A DNA stretch of 64,000 nucleotides from Terribacillus saccharophilus (GCF_002272075.1 NZ_NPBJ01000016.1:124001-188000); one strand, 5' to 3'. Numbered from the stretch's first letter, positions 1 through 10,124 are shown. Translations and numbers: made by a program. Notes: generated by a model not told the origin, from the sequence alone.

Positions 1-233
<233 letters not shown>

Positions 234-2141
234 CTATTTCACAACCGTCAGCAAGTCATTGCCTTGCGTCGTTGTCTCTGTTTCGTCAATGATGATTTCT
301 TTATAATTAGCTGGATTGGTAAGAATGATAGGCGTGATCGTTTGCACACCTGCAGCTTCAATCGCTTCGCTGTCAAACTCGCTCAATACATCCCCTTGCT
401 TCACGCGGTCTCCTTCTTTCACATGCAGTGTGAACGGTGAGCCATTAAGCTTAACTGTATCAAGACCTACGTGGATCAATACTTCTGCACCAGACTTAGA
501 GCGTAATCCTATTGCATGCTTTGTCGGTGCGAGCATGACAATGGTTCCGTCAAATGGCGCATAAACTTTATTTTCACTTGGCTCAATTGCCAGCCCTTTC
601 CCCATTGCTCCTGAACTGAACACTTCATCTGGCACTTCTTCCAACGCCAGCAATTTACCGCTTAGCGGTGCGTGAACTACTTCTTCATTGTTTTCTGCTG
701 CAGACGCTTCTGCGTTGCTATCTTTCTGATCTACTGCCACACTGCTGTCAGCTTGTGCTGCAGTATCTTCACCGAAACCAAAAATCTGAATCAAGATGAT
801 TGGCAGCACAATAGCGATAGCGGCGCCGATAACAATACCTATGAAACTTGTAGGGTAGTCTCCATTGATACCATTCACAATAGTTAATGGTCCTGGAAGT
901 CCAGCATAAGCGAAATAATATGGATTGAAGAAACTTGCTACAATTGCACCAATTGCACCAGATATACAACCAATAATAAATGGTTTCTTGAATCGCAGTG
1001 TCACACCATAGATTGCTGGTTCTGTTATACCGAATATACCGGTAATACCTGCGGAAACACCGACTTTTTTAACTTCTTTACTTTTCGCTTTTAAAATAAC
1101 ACCGACAACCGCACCAACCTGTGCGATTACCGCAATCGTTTGATAAGCCTGGAAAGAATCACGACCATATTGCTCGAAGTTAGCCAGTACCATCGGCGTA
1201 ATACCCCAGTGAACACCGAAGATAACGATAACCTGCCATAGGGAGCCAATGATCGCTCCTGCAAGCCATGGTGCGTATTCAGCTAAGAAATTGTATCCGT
1301 TCGCAATTCCATTTGCTCCAAGAGAAGTCAATGGACCTATTGCTACAAGTGTCAGCGGAACCATGACTATGATAGAAATCAATGGCACGAACAATGGACG
1401 GATTACTTCGTTCATGTGCTTGTTCAAGAAGCGCTCCAAGTAAGAAAGGATCCAAACTAGGAACAGTGGCGGCAAGACAGATGATGTATAAGTCGTTTCT
1501 GTCAAAGGCAACCCAAGGAAGTTCATGCTATTTCCGTCCGCAATGCTTGCAGCCATCGTAGCCCAATCAGGACTGACAAGCGCTGCACAAGCAGCAACAG
1601 CTATATACGTATTTGTCTTGAAATGCTTAGACGCCGTAATAGCAATGAAAATAGGCAGGAACGTAAATGGAGCCCACGAAATAAAGCTAAATACTTGGTA
1701 CGTACTAGTTGTTTCGAAGTTTGGGAAAACCAAGTTGATTAGAATAAGTGCACCTTGCAGAATACCGGCCGCCGCAAGCACATAGATGAATGGTGCGAAT
1801 ACAGCTGACATTGTTGCAATAATTCGGTTAAGGATTGAGCCTTTGTTCTCGTTACCTGCTTCAGCAGTATCAACATTTACGAGTTTGGCAAATTCATCAT
1901 ATACCTCGCCGACATGCTGACCGATAACGACTTGGAACTGACCACCGTTTTCTACTACTGTAATGACACCTGGCAAACTATTAACCTCTTGTTTAGCAGA
2001 AGGCTTCGAACGTTTCAGCACTAAACGCAACCGTGTCGCACAGCGGGTAGCGTTTACAATATTCTCTTCCCCACCGACAGCCTCCAGTATATCCCCAGCA
2101 AGTTTTGGATAATCCCTTACTTTTTCAGCCACTTGGAACAC
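234..2141 (-). CDS. bglP: PTS beta-glucoside transporter, EIIBCA fusion (BglP type)
   Basis: A 635-residue permease that imports and phosphorylates beta-glucosides. The order is EIIB (about residues 5-90, phospho-cysteine Cys34 in NATRCATRLRL), EIIC (about 105-450, many hydrophobic segments), and a C-terminal EIIA of the glucose type (about 480-635, with the phospho-histidine near residue 557 in LIHVGLDTV). Length and domain order match the BglP/BglF family. It is followed by the GH1 gene and faces a GntR/UTRA regulator rather than a LicT-type antiterminator; I see no RAT-like leader before it. The promoter region holds a palindromic operator and a cre-like site, so induction by substrate and repression by CcpA are both likely. 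Substrates such as salicin, arbutin or cellobiose cannot be told apart from sequence. Confidence 0.93.
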   Translation of the reverse strand: MFQVAEKVRDYPKLAGDILEAVGGEENIVNATRCATRLRLVLKRSKPSAKQEVNSLPGVITVVENGGQFQVVIGQHVGEVYDEFAKLVNVDTAEAGNENKGSILNRIIATMSAVFAPFIYVLAAAGILQGALILINLVFPNFETTSTYQVFSFISWAPFTFLPIFIAITASKHFKTNTYIAVAACAALVSPDWATMAASIADGNSMNFLGLPLTETTYTSSVLPPLFLVWILSYLERFLNKHMNEVIRPLFVPLISIIVMVPLTLVAIGPLTSLGANGIANGYNFLAEYAPWLAGAIIGSLWQVIVIFGVHWGITPMVLANFEQYGRDSFQAYQTIAVIAQVGAVVGVILKAKSKEVKKVGVSAGITGIFGITEPAIYGVTLRFKKPFIIGCISGAIGAIVASFFNPYYFAYAGLPGPLTIVNGINGDYPTSFIGIVIGAAIAIVLPIILIQIFGFGEDTAAQADSSVAVDQKDSNAEASAAENNEEVVHAPLSGKLLALEEVPDEVFSSGAMGKGLAIEPSENKVYAPFDGTIVMLAPTKHAIGLRSKSGAEVLIHVGLDTVKLNGSPFTLHVKEGDRVKQGDVLSEFDSEAIEAAGVQTITPIILTNPANYKEIIIDETETTTQGNDLLTVVK

Positions 2142-2154
2142 CTCTTTTTCTTTT

Positions 2155-2168
2155 AGTATACGCTTACA
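2155..2168 (-). promoter_or_regulatory. cre-like catabolite repression site before bglP
   Basis: Read on the minus strand the 14 bases are TGTAAGCGTATACT. This matches the Bacillus cre consensus TGWAARCGYTWNCW at all but one position. It lies between the -10 box and the bglP start codon, where CcpA would act as a roadblock or block initiation. CcpA binding is inferred. Confidence 0.65.
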
Positions 2169-2196
2169 TTATAATTATACCGGTATAATTTATCAA
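2168..2196 (-). promoter_or_regulatory. bglP promoter (-35 TTGATA, 17 bp, -10 TATAAT)
   Basis: On the minus strand TTGATA (2191-2196) is followed by exactly 17 bases and then TATAAT (2168-2173), a near-consensus sigma-A promoter. The spacer is almost wholly occupied by the palindrome at 2173-2190, so a repressor bound there would exclude RNA polymerase. Confidence 0.75.
2173..2190. promoter_or_regulatory. Perfect 18-bp palindrome, probable GntR-family operator
   Basis: AATTATACCGGTATAATT is its own reverse complement over all 18 bases. It sits in the bglP promoter spacer, 110 bases upstream of the divergent GntR/UTRA gene. AT-rich dyads of this size are usual for HutC/TreR-type GntR regulators, so it is most simply the binding site of the 2300-3007 product. 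Confidence 0.7.
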
Positions 2197-2299
2197 GTAT
2201 AAACTAATAAAATTAATAGAGCATTTTAAAAGAGTAGGGTTTTCGTTAAAGATTTAATGTGCTAAAATCGCTCTATCCAAACAAATAAGGAATGTAGCT

Positions 2300-3007
2300 A
2301 TGCTTAAATATCAGCAAATCGCCAATGAGATCCAACACGATATCGAAAAGAAAGACCTCCCGCAGGGTACCAAGCTGCCTGTGCTGGAAACCTTGATGTC
2401 CCAATATAAAACAAGCAAAAGCACTGTCATCAAAGCACTCAGCCTGCTCGAACGAAAAGGGCTTGTCTACCAAGTGCGCGGCAGCGGCATCTTCGTACGG
2501 CGTCGCAACCGAAAAGGCTACATCAGCTTCTCGAACCAAGGCTTCAGTGACGAGCTGAGCGGATTCGACATTACAGCAAAAGTGCTGGAGCTCGATATCC
2601 GGAAACCATCAGCAGAAGTCGCCTTCAACCTGAAAATCGATTCGGAAGATGACGTCTATTACGTTAAACGGATACGTTATATCAACGGACAAATACTTTG
2701 TCTTGAAGAGTCCTATTACAACAAGGATATTGTCACCTATCTGAATAACGAAATCGCCACCGGATCCATCTTCGATTACATTAGCAATGCCTTAGGTGCC
2801 AAAATCGGCTTCTCCGATATGTACGTGCACATCCAGAAGCTGAATGAAGATGAAGCATCGCATCTTGGACTTCTTGTAGGTGATCCAAAACTATTCGTAG
2901 AAACAATCTTCTATTTGAACAATGGTCTTCCGTTTGACTTCTCGCGAATATCGTATAATTACGAGCAGTCACAGTTCTTTTTCCAGTCGACGGGGTATTC
3001 TTTGTAG
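2300..3007 (+). CDS. GntR family transcriptional regulator with UTRA domain
   Basis: A 235-residue regulator. The winged helix-turn-helix covers about residues 1-70 (KLPVLETLMSQYKTSKSTVIKAL and LVYQVRGSGIFV are typical GntR motifs), and an UTRA effector-binding domain covers about 85-230. It belongs to the HutC/TreR group, which senses phosphosugars or similar small ligands. It is transcribed away from bglP and most likely represses it by binding the palindrome at 2173-2190. The ligand is probably a phosphorylated beta-glucoside, which is inferred from context only. Confidence 0.88.
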   Translation: MLKYQQIANEIQHDIEKKDLPQGTKLPVLETLMSQYKTSKSTVIKALSLLERKGLVYQVRGSGIFVRRRNRKGYISFSNQGFSDELSGFDITAKVLELDIRKPSAEVAFNLKIDSEDDVYYVKRIRYINGQILCLEESYYNKDIVTYLNNEIATGSIFDYISNALGAKIGFSDMYVHIQKLNEDEASHLGLLVGDPKLFVETIFYLNNGLPFDFSRISYNYEQSQFFFQSTGYSL

Positions 3008-3008
3008 G

Positions 3009-3365
3009 ATGCGAAATGAATTGATTAAGATATTTGCAAATTGGGAGACAAAGCTAGAGAAGAATGAATGGTATTTTAGTGATTGCTATGAGGAGTTAAC
3101 AACGAACTTATCATCATTTGAGGCTTTTTCTGCTATACCAGATGTCATTTCTGTACTCCTCACGGTTAAAGATCCCTTTCTTCTAAATGAAACAATTGAT
3201 TTCTTAGATACTCTATACATCATAGCGGATACAACGGAAATACATCCTATGCTTCGAGGAGAATGGGAGAATATAAAGTCGCACATTCAACGCTTCGGAG
3301 ACAACCATAGCTATGTTGCTTGGAAAGGTCTCACGCACATGCTCCGAATAAGCGAGATGCCATAA
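3009..3365 (+). CDS. Hypothetical protein, 118 residues
   Basis: I do not recognise this family. The ATG at 3009 begins one base after the stop of the GntR gene, so it is probably translationally coupled to it, although no strong ribosome binding site is seen. The reading frame is open further upstream inside the GntR gene, but that extension would overlap it by about 85 bases and is unlikely. The product is mostly helical and acidic, without membrane segments or a signal peptide. The motif WENIKSHIQRFGDNHSYVAW near the C-terminus and the overall size resemble small Bacillus proteins of unknown role. A strong terminator follows. Confidence 0.6.
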   Translation: MRNELIKIFANWETKLEKNEWYFSDCYEELTTNLSSFEAFSAIPDVISVLLTVKDPFLLNETIDFLDTLYIIADTTEIHPMLRGEWENIKSHIQRFGDNHSYVAWKGLTHMLRISEMP

Positions 3366-3382
3366 GTCTATTAAAAATTAAA

Positions 3383-3415
3383 AAGCAACCAAGTGCGTTA
3401 GCTGCTTGGTTGCTT
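3383..3415. terminator. Rho-independent terminator between the 118-residue gene and fumC
   Basis: AAGCAACCAAG pairs perfectly with CTTGGTTGCTT around an 11-base loop. There is an A-rich flank on one side and T-rich bases on the other, so it can serve both converging genes. Confidence 0.85.
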
Positions 3416-3424
3416 CTTTGCATA

Positions 3425-4813
3425 TTAGATATTCGGTTTAACCATATCCTCCGGCTTCACCATCTCATCAAACTGTTCTTCTGTCAGCAGATCGAGTTTC
3501 ACTGCGGCTTCTTTCAGTGTCAGTCCTTCTTTATGTGCCAGTTTAGCTATTTTCGCCGCATTTTCGTATCCGATGTGCGGGTTCAAAGCAGTTACCAGCA
3601 TCAAAGAATTCTTTAAGTTATCCTGAATTGTTTGCTCGTCCGGCTCAATGCCTACTGCACAGTTGTCATGGAAAGATACCATGCTGTCGCTTAATAGCTG
3701 AACAGACTGTAGGAAGTTATAGATAATAACTGGTTTGAATACGTTCAGCTCGAAATTACCCTGACTTGCAGCAAATCCAATTGTAGCGTCATTCCCCATC
3801 ACTTGGGCTGCTACCATAGTCAATGCTTCACACTGCGTTGGATTTACTTTCCCTGGCATGATAGAGCTTCCAGGTTCATTTTCAGGAATAATGATTTCAC
3901 CGATACCACAGCGTGGGCCGCTCGCCAGCCAGCGTACATCATTGGCAATTTTCATCAAGTCAGCAGCTAGTGCTTTCAATGCACCATGAGCATATGTCAT
4001 TTCATCATGGCTTGTTAAAGCATGAAATTTATTGGGTGAGCTAATGAATTCTTGTTCTGTGAATTTGGTAATTTCCTCAGCAACGGTGTCACCAAACTGT
4101 GGATGTGCATTGATGCCTGTTCCAACTGCTGTACCGCCAATTGCCAAGGCACGCAGTTTCTCAGTAGATTCTGCAACCATTTCCTTTGATCGATCCAGCA
4201 TATGCACCCAGCCGCTGATCTCTTGTCCTAGCGTCAAAGGCGTAGCATCCTGAAGATGTGTACGTCCGATTTTCACGATGTTATGGAATGTTTCCGCTTT
4301 TTTATTTAGCGTGTCACGCAGCTGTTCTACCGCAGGAAGCAACTGTTCATAAACAGCCAGCACGCCTGCAACATGCATAGCCGTCGGGAATGTATCATTT
4401 GAGCTTTGGCTGCGGTTAACATCATCATTCGGATGTACTACTGCTTCTGAACCTTTTTCCTTCAGCAAAGCAGTAGCAAGGTTTGCAACCACTTCATTCA
4501 TGTTCATATTACTTTGTGTACCGCTTCCTGTCTGCCATACAACAAGCGGGAAATTATCATCATACTTACCAGTAAGAATATCATCACAGACCGTCACGAT
4601 AGCGTCTGCTTTTTCTTTAGCCAGATTTCCCAGACGCTGGTTGGCAATAGCCGTACTGCGCTTCAATATAGCGAAAGCCTTCACGACACGCTCCGGCATT
4701 CTTTCTGATCCTATTTTGAAATTCTCTTTGCTTCGCTGCGTCTGTGCACCCCAGAATTTATCCGCTGGTACTTTTACTTCCCCAAGAGTATCTTTTTCGA
4801 TCCTATAATCCAT
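3425..4813 (-). CDS. fumC: Class II fumarate hydratase
   Basis: Reversible hydration of fumarate to malate in the TCA cycle, a cytoplasmic iron-independent homotetramer. The 462-residue product has the fumarase/aspartase signature [11 protein letters not shown] and begins [20 protein letters not shown]. The ATG at 4811-4813 was chosen over an upstream in-frame start at 4867 because GGAGGA lies 6 bases before it and the length then matches the usual 460-465 residues. It is divergent from a LysR-type gene, with an ATTAC-N5-GTAAT dyad between them, so LysR control is possible. Confidence 0.96.
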   Translation of the reverse strand: MDYRIEKDTLGEVKVPADKFWGAQTQRSKENFKIGSERMPERVVKAFAILKRSTAIANQRLGNLAKEKADAIVTVCDDILTGKYDDNFPLVVWQTGSGTQSNMNMNEVVANLATALLKEKGSEAVVHPNDDVNRSQSSNDTFPTAMHVAGVLAVYEQLLPAVEQLRDTLNKKAETFHNIVKIGRTHLQDATPLTLGQEISGWVHMLDRSKEMVAESTEKLRALAIGGTAVGTGINAHPQFGDTVAEEITKFTEQEFISSPNKFHALTSHDEMTYAHGALKALAADLMKIANDVRWLASGPRCGIGEIIIPENEPGSSIMPGKVNPTQCEALTMVAAQVMGNDATIGFAASQGNFELNVFKPVIIYNFLQSVQLLSDSMVSFHDNCAVGIEPDEQTIQDNLKNSLMLVTALNPHIGYENAAKIAKLAHKEGLTLKEAAVKLDLLTEEQFDEMVKPEDMVKPNI

Positions 4814-4908
4814 GGTAATCCTCCTCAGATTTCCTGTATCTTTATTTCTCCTATAAAATCGTAACACTCGCTATGTATAATGTATAATGCATAATAAATA
4901 TGTTTTTA

Positions 4909-4923
4909 ATTACTCTATGTAAT
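4909..4923. promoter_or_regulatory. LysR-type box (ATTAC-N5-GTAAT) between fumC and the LysR gene
   Basis: ATTACTCTATGTAAT is a perfect 5-bp dyad with the T-N11-A core of LysR-type boxes. It lies 25 bases before the LysR start and about 95 bases from the fumC start. It is surrounded by repeated TATAATG/ATAATAAA words that could form the promoters. Confidence 0.55.
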
Positions 4924-4948
4924 ACATAATAAATGGAGGCTAAACAGC

Positions 4949-5836
4949 ATGGAATGGGAACAACTCGAATATTTCCAGACACTCGCACGTGAACAGCACG
5001 TTACAAGAGCTGCGCAGATTCTGTCCATTACCCAGCCAGCTCTTTCCCGCTCGATTGCTCGACTGGAAAGTCAAATTGGCACACCGCTTTTTGACCGTCA
5101 AGGCAGAACAATTAAATTGAATAAGTATGGAGAACTTCTATTAAAGCGAGTTGACCTCATCTTAAAGGAATTCCAGGAAGGAAAAGACGAAATCCAATCT
5201 TTGCTTGACCCGGATAAGGGAGAAATTTCACTTGGATTTCTGCACACACTCGGCACAACAATAGTTCCAAATATAATCGGTGCATTTAAAGAAGAATTTC
5301 CGCACGTTAGATTTCATTTAAAACAGAACCATTCCAATTGGCTGTTGGAAAACTTACAATCTGGCGACCTGGATCTATGTCTGCTCGCATCCTTCCCTGA
5401 GGATTCCAAAATGGCCTGGACTCCATTATGGCAAGAGGAGCTCTTCTTGTTCTTCCCAAAAGACCATCCCCTAGCCAATCGAGAATCGATCACATTACAA
5501 GAAATCGCCGATGAACCTTTTATCCTTATGGAGGAAGGCTATGCATTGCGCGTAACAATTGATAGTATCTTCGAGCAAGTGGGCCTTGTTCCTAAGATTA
5601 TGTTTGAGGGTGAAGAGGTAACGACGATTGCCGGTTTCGTCGGAGCTGGGATGGGCATTTCCATCCTTCCTGACGTTAAAAGCTTGGATCGAACGAAAAT
5701 CGCTAAGGTTCGTATAAGCTCACCAAAGTGTGAACGGACAATCGGCATCGCTAGTATGGAAGGGAAGTTTTTATCGCCTATTGCGGAGAAGTTCAAGCAA
5801 TATATTGTGGAGCATTTTCATCTAACAGATATTTAA
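4949..5836 (+). CDS. LysR family transcriptional regulator
   Basis: A 295-residue LysR-type regulator. The winged helix-turn-helix is at about residues 1-62 (HVTRAAQILSITQPALSRSI). The periplasmic-binding-protein-like effector domain spans about 90-290, with the usual DLCLLASFPED and GFVGAGMGISILPDV segments. The ATG has GGAGG 8 bases before it. It resembles the Bacillus YwqM/GltC/YybE group in length and motif layout, but I cannot assign an effector. Being divergent from fumC, it may control it, or only itself. Confidence 0.9.
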   Translation: MEWEQLEYFQTLAREQHVTRAAQILSITQPALSRSIARLESQIGTPLFDRQGRTIKLNKYGELLLKRVDLILKEFQEGKDEIQSLLDPDKGEISLGFLHTLGTTIVPNIIGAFKEEFPHVRFHLKQNHSNWLLENLQSGDLDLCLLASFPEDSKMAWTPLWQEELFLFFPKDHPLANRESITLQEIADEPFILMEEGYALRVTIDSIFEQVGLVPKIMFEGEEVTTIAGFVGAGMGISILPDVKSLDRTKIAKVRISSPKCERTIGIASMEGKFLSPIAEKFKQYIVEHFHLTDI

Positions 5837-5841
5837 ATAAA

Positions 5842-5875
5842 AGAAGAAGCATGTGCAATTTCGCATGCTTCTTCT
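5842..5875 (+). terminator. Terminator after the LysR gene
   Basis: AGAAGAAGCATG and CATGCTTCTTCT form a perfect 12-bp stem with a 10-base loop, six bases after the LysR stop codon. Confidence 0.8.
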
Positions 5876-6026
5876 CTCAATCAATTAGTATAACTATCTT
5901 TATGCTTAACCACATTATTACTCCTTCAAAGATATTTGACATGCGGTTCTGATTTTCCTACAAAGCTAAACTTACACCTTCAATGCCGATAAAAAGATTG
6001 TATATTACATCTTTCCCCAGAAGTCG

Positions 6027-6500
6027 TCACACGATAGAACTAGTATGGAACTTCTGAACATACGTCCTATTTTCATAGACTTCCTCCATGCCTCCATTCG
6101 TAATATCGGAAATCGTTTTCCGCCAAAAAGCTAAAGCTGGTTGATTCTTTTCAATTTGAGAGACATTCCAGTATCCGTCGAATGCTTTAAAAATATTTCT
6201 AGCAGCTGCTTTTCCAAATCCCTTCCCTTGATAACTAGCTAGGACGAAGAACTCTAGCACCGTATTTATCTTCTTATTACTTTCTATGAGTGCAAATCCG
6301 ATCACTTCAGTTTTCAGACAGAAAAAGTAAGCAAAATGTGTTTCGTCTTCCCAGTTCTGACTCAGGTCAAAGGGCTTATACTTAAAGTTGCTTTCAAGTT
6401 TAATTTCCGGGATGTATTTACTAAATTCGTAAATATAAAATTGCATAAGGTTATGAAGCAGTGCTTCTTCAGACTTCTTTACTTTTCTAATATGAACCAT
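6027..6500 (-). CDS. GNAT family N-acetyltransferase
   Basis: A 157-residue protein with the GNAT fold. Residues 1-20 give the first strand and helix (HIRKVKKSEEALLHNLMQFY). The acetyl-CoA pyrophosphate-binding motif is FFVLASYQGKGFGKAAARNI at about 86-105 (the Q/RxxGxG/A pattern), and the C-terminal NQPALAFWRKTI segment is a common GNAT motif B. The acceptor substrate is unknown. It stands alone between convergent neighbours, and the family is too broad to predict a role from context. Confidence 0.85.
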   Translation of the reverse strand: MVHIRKVKKSEEALLHNLMQFYIYEFSKYIPEIKLESNFKYKPFDLSQNWEDETHFAYFFCLKTEVIGFALIESNKKINTVLEFFVLASYQGKGFGKAAARNIFKAFDGYWNVSQIEKNQPALAFWRKTISDITNGGMEEVYENRTYVQKFHTSSIV

Positions 6501-6582
6501 GTCTCGTCTCCACTATTCTAGTATACTTACATAATTTAACTAATTATAACAAAAGAACCATCTTGCATCTTTTCTCCACATG

Positions 6583-6615
6583 AAAAAAACTGCATCTTAT
6601 CAAAGATGCAGTTTT
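6583..6615 (-). terminator. Terminator after the SstT-type transporter gene
   Basis: AAAACTGCATCTT pairs with AAGATGCAGTTTT around a short loop. On the minus strand it lies 5 bases beyond the stop codon and is followed by TTTTTT. Confidence 0.8.
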
Positions 6616-6619
6616 AGTT

Positions 6620-7870
6620 TCAAGCAGTTTTATTATTAACGTTGATCTTAATCTTCTCTCCTGCTTTTCTTCTTTCCTTGAACTCAGCAGCAGCAGTGAA
6701 CAAGACATCTGTAGAGGAATTAAGTGCTGTTTCAGCAGAGTCTTGCACGACACCAATGATGAAGCCTACACCTACTACTTGCATCGCAACGTCAGCTGGG
6801 ATACCGAACAGGCTGCTTGCGAGCGGGATCAAAAGTAATGATCCCCCTGCCACGCCAGAAGCCCCGCATGCGCTGATAGCTGCTAAAACACTTAAAAGGA
6901 TAGCAGACACGATGTCGACTTCAATATTCATCGTATGAACAGCTGCAAGAGTCAAAACAGATATGGTAACTGCTGCACCAGCCATATTGATTGTTGCACC
7001 GAGAGGAATGGATACAGAGTAGCTATCTTTGTTCAAGCCAAGCTTTTCGCTCAGCTTCATATTAACTGGTATATTTGCTGCTGAACTGCGAGTAAAGAAT
7101 GCTGTTACACCGCTCTCCTTCAAACAAGCAAATACAAGTGGATATGGGTTCTGTCTGATCAACACGTAGACAATAAGCGGATTGACAACGAGTGCCACGA
7201 AAAACATGCAGCCAAGAAGTAGTGCCAATAATTGACCGTAACTTGCTAAGGACGATAGACCATTTTCCGAAATGGATGTGAAAACAAGACCCAAGATTCC
7301 AAGTGGCGCAAGCTTGATCACCCAAGTAACTACTTTCGAAATGGCATCCGAGAAGTTGGAAATGACAGACTTCGTTGTATCTGATGTATTCCGCAATGCC
7401 AATCCGAACAGAATAGCCCAGGCTAGGATACCGATATAGTTTGCGTTCACGATTGCATTGACCGGATTGTCCACGATATTCAGCAATAATGTCTGCAGTA
7501 CTTCGGCAATGCCACCAGGAGCTGCCGCTACATCTTCAGGACGATCTGCAAGTGATAAGCTGATCGGGAAAATGTAGCTTGCTACTACAGCCACGACTGC
7601 AGCTGCAAGAGTGCCGACAAGATAAAGAACGATGATCGACTTCATATTTGTCTGCTGTCCTTTTTTGTGCTGTGCGATTGCTGCCATAACCAAGAACAAC
7701 ACAAGCACCGGTGCAATGGCTTTTAAAGCACCAACGAACAACGTACCTAGAATTGTGACAGGCTGCGCAGCATCCGGAATCGTGACGCCTAAAATAATAC
7801 CAATAATAAGACCAATAATAATTTGCTGCACTAAGCTTAACCGATTCCACAGTTTTAAAGCATTTCTCAT
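6620..7870 (-). CDS. sstT: Serine/threonine:sodium symporter, SstT type
   Basis: A 416-residue member of the dicarboxylate/amino acid:cation symporter family (TC 2.A.23) with about eight membrane segments and two re-entrant hairpins. The N-terminus [19 protein letters not shown] and the segments [12 protein letters not shown] and [13 protein letters not shown] correspond to the HP1 and TM7 substrate/Na+ site of this family. The match is best to SstT, which is usually about 410-415 residues; sodium-coupled uptake of L-serine and L-threonine is therefore expected. It is a single-gene unit with its own terminator. Confidence 0.88.
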   Translation of the reverse strand: MRNALKLWNRLSLVQQIIIGLIIGIILGVTIPDAAQPVTILGTLFVGALKAIAPVLVLFLVMAAIAQHKKGQQTNMKSIIVLYLVGTLAAAVVAVVASYIFPISLSLADRPEDVAAAPGGIAEVLQTLLLNIVDNPVNAIVNANYIGILAWAILFGLALRNTSDTTKSVISNFSDAISKVVTWVIKLAPLGILGLVFTSISENGLSSLASYGQLLALLLGCMFFVALVVNPLIVYVLIRQNPYPLVFACLKESGVTAFFTRSSAANIPVNMKLSEKLGLNKDSYSVSIPLGATINMAGAAVTISVLTLAAVHTMNIEVDIVSAILLSVLAAISACGASGVAGGSLLLIPLASSLFGIPADVAMQVVGVGFIIGVVQDSAETALNSSTDVLFTAAAEFKERRKAGEKIKINVNNKTA

Positions 7871-8031
7871 GATAATCCCCTCACTTCTTATGCTGTACTA
7901 AGGGAGAAATAATAGTAGTCCACCCTAAAAGGACAACTGTCTTTTTAATAAGAACAATTATAGGGGTATTTTTGCGGGATTACAAGATTAATTGTTAAAT
8001 TCACATCTTTTCCAAATTTACTTTTGTCCTT

Positions 8032-9072
8032 CTAATTATCTCGATTCCTTCTTAGGAATAACCATGCACTTAACCCCGCTATCAGAACTTGTGTTAGAAC
8101 AGGATATTTCACAGCTTTAACAAATATACTCCGTTTTCGTTTCCATCCGAGATTCACACCACGCTCATGCATACCGTATCCAGCATGATACAGATTACTT
8201 TCTTCCGGTAAATTTGATAGCCTGTTCTTATCGTACTGCGTCCGAGGAAAAACAAGCTCCCATGCCTTATCTGTGAAGCTGGGAAAATTCACTCCTAAAA
8301 ATTGCATCGCCTTTGCCTGCGAGCCAACATAAATATCTCTTTTCGGATTCACAGCGGCATAACAAATAGCTTCAGCTACTGCTTCTGGAGGATAGATCAT
8401 GCCTTTATGAACTGGATGATGCTTGAGATAGCTTCTGGCATGCTCACTATAAGGAGTATCGACTCTTGCTGGATGGATTAGTGTAATCGAAACGGGGACT
8501 TTTTCTTTTTCAAGCTCCATTCGCAAGCTTTCTGTCCATCCGCGTACAGCGAACTTTGAAGTCGCATAAGAAGATAGATAGGGAGTGCCTTTATCTCCAG
8601 ATGAACTACCAACATTAATCAGTGCCCCAGGATTTCCCCGTTCCGAGAAATGACGTACTGCTTGCTTGGAGCCATAAACAACACTCCAATAATTTGTGGC
8701 AAACAGTCGTTTCATATCTGCATTACTTACCTCCATTGCCTTACCATAAATACCCACACCCGCATTGTTCACCCATGTGTCGAACCGGCCAAAAGACTTT
8801 AGCGCCGTTTCTGCAATCATGTTCACATCCTCTTCAATACCAACGTCCGCTCGTACATAAACAGCTTCATGACCAGCTTGCCGTAGTTCTACTGTTAACT
8901 CTTTCAGCGCTGCTTCGTTTCTTGCAGCAAGTACTACTTTCGCGCCTTTCGCAGCTGCCATTCTGGCTGTTACTAGTCCGATACCGCTGGTTGCGCCGGT
9001 TATGACGATGACTTGATCTTTTAATTTTCTTAGTTTTTTTGTATGTTCTACTCCAAGTTCTTCTTGATTCAT
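8032..9072 (-). CDS. SDR family oxidoreductase, C-terminally extended
   Basis: A 346-residue short-chain dehydrogenase. The Rossmann motif TGATSGIG is at about residues 25-32, the NNAG motif about 105, the catalytic Ser in NVGSSSGD and the Tyr-x3-Lys pair in SYATSKFAVRG. It is about 90 residues longer than a classic SDR. The extra C-terminal part ends in a hydrophobic segment (VLTQVLIAGLSAWLFLRR) that looks like a membrane anchor followed by basic residues. This layout is frequent in Bacillus and actinobacterial SDRs of unknown substrate. The N-terminal start may be internal by a few codons. Confidence 0.85.
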   Translation of the reverse strand: MNQEELGVEHTKKLRKLKDQVIVITGATSGIGLVTARMAAAKGAKVVLAARNEAALKELTVELRQAGHEAVYVRADVGIEEDVNMIAETALKSFGRFDTWVNNAGVGIYGKAMEVSNADMKRLFATNYWSVVYGSKQAVRHFSERGNPGALINVGSSSGDKGTPYLSSYATSKFAVRGWTESLRMELEKEKVPVSITLIHPARVDTPYSEHARSYLKHHPVHKGMIYPPEAVAEAICYAAVNPKRDIYVGSQAKAMQFLGVNFPSFTDKAWELVFPRTQYDKNRLSNLPEESNLYHAGYGMHERGVNLGWKRKRSIFVKAVKYPVLTQVLIAGLSAWLFLRRNRDN

Positions 9073-9242
9073 TTCCGTCCATCCTCCTTGAGCTTCGTCT
9101 GCAATTTAGTATGAAGCTTTTCCCCATTACATACTCATCGCAAGGGGAAACATTGTCATGATAGTTGTTAAAATCAAGAAGCATCGGTTGTACTCTCACT
9201 CCCTTTTACCATAAAATAGAATGAAAGAAAGGATGTAGAAAT

Positions 9243-10124
9243 ATGCGTTATATTGTAGGTATTTGTCTCTTTTTATTTCTGTTAGTTGGCTGCCAGGAAG
9301 AAGAGGCTCCGAAACCTGAAGAAAAACCAACAACTACCAGCTCTGTTATATCTTATACAATTGACCAATCAGGCTTGCATATAACTATGAATAATGGCCA
9401 GGATTGGATGGAAGTTCCTGTCGAAGTCGACGAGCTCTTTTCTGGGGAATATCAAGGCTCCAAAACGGAACTGATGGATCAAAGTTATGTATTATCTCAA
9501 GACAGACTCGCCTTTATTGTTGGAGGATTTAAGCAAACTGCCATCTTGTCATCAACTAATCAAGGCAAGACATGGGAGACAGCGGAACTGCCTGGTGCAA
9601 TCGAAGGTATCCGGTTGCGAATCATCGGATTTACGAGCGAGCAGGATGGTTTTGTCATTCTGTCAGGCGGCAGAACCATGTCAGCCGAAGGCAATCAAGT
9701 TTACCAAACAACTGATGGCGGAAAGACATGGAATCTAGTCGGCAGCGCGCCAAGTGAACGGATTGTGCAAAGCGGAACCTTCGTCTCTATGGACCTTGGT
9801 TTCATGAGCTTTGGTTCAACAGGTCCTACAGAATACTATCGCACAACCGACGGCGGATCGAATTGGGATAAGTTCGAGGTAGTCTTGCCAGGCATATACA
9901 AGGATGTCTTTTCGGTAATGGAATCGGCGGAGTTTGATGGAGACGAGATCGTCATGCAGATGGGACAAGGCACCAATGGAGATTATTACGGTGGAAATGT
10001 GAAAGCAAGGCTTGTTTCTGATGATAACGGAGAAAGCTTTGAAATGACCGGATTAATAGATCCTGACGACGTGATGACAGACGAGGAAGAAGAGAATTGG
10101 CGTGAGAATGATTCGTACTATTAA
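9243..10124 (+). CDS. Ycf48-like beta-propeller lipoprotein
   Basis: A 293-residue exported lipoprotein. A short signal peptide ends in the lipobox LLVGC (Cys at about residue 17), followed by a Glu/Pro-rich linker. Three or more BNR/Asp-box repeats are visible (SSTNQGKTWETA, TTDGGKTWNLV, TTDGGSNWDKF), each contributing a blade of a WD40/YVTN-like propeller, as in the YCF48/sialidase-like superfamily. It should sit on the outer face of the membrane. Function is unknown; the fold often binds partner proteins. A hairpin terminator follows at 10136-10169. Confidence 0.8.
   Translation: MRYIVGICLFLFLLVGCQEEEAPKPEEKPTTTSSVISYTIDQSGLHITMNNGQDWMEVPVEVDELFSGEYQGSKTELMDQSYVLSQDRLAFIVGGFKQTAILSSTNQGKTWETAELPGAIEGIRLRIIGFTSEQDGFVILSGGRTMSAEGNQVYQTTDGGKTWNLVGSAPSERIVQSGTFVSMDLGFMSFGSTGPTEYYRTTDGGSNWDKFEVVLPGIYKDVFSVMESAEFDGDEIVMQMGQGTNGDYYGGNVKARLVSDDNGESFEMTGLIDPDDVMTDEEEENWRENDSYY

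Noticed and set aside
2922-3008. N-terminal extension of the 118-residue protein
   Set aside because: It would overlap the GntR gene by about 85 bases and reads as a shadow of it.
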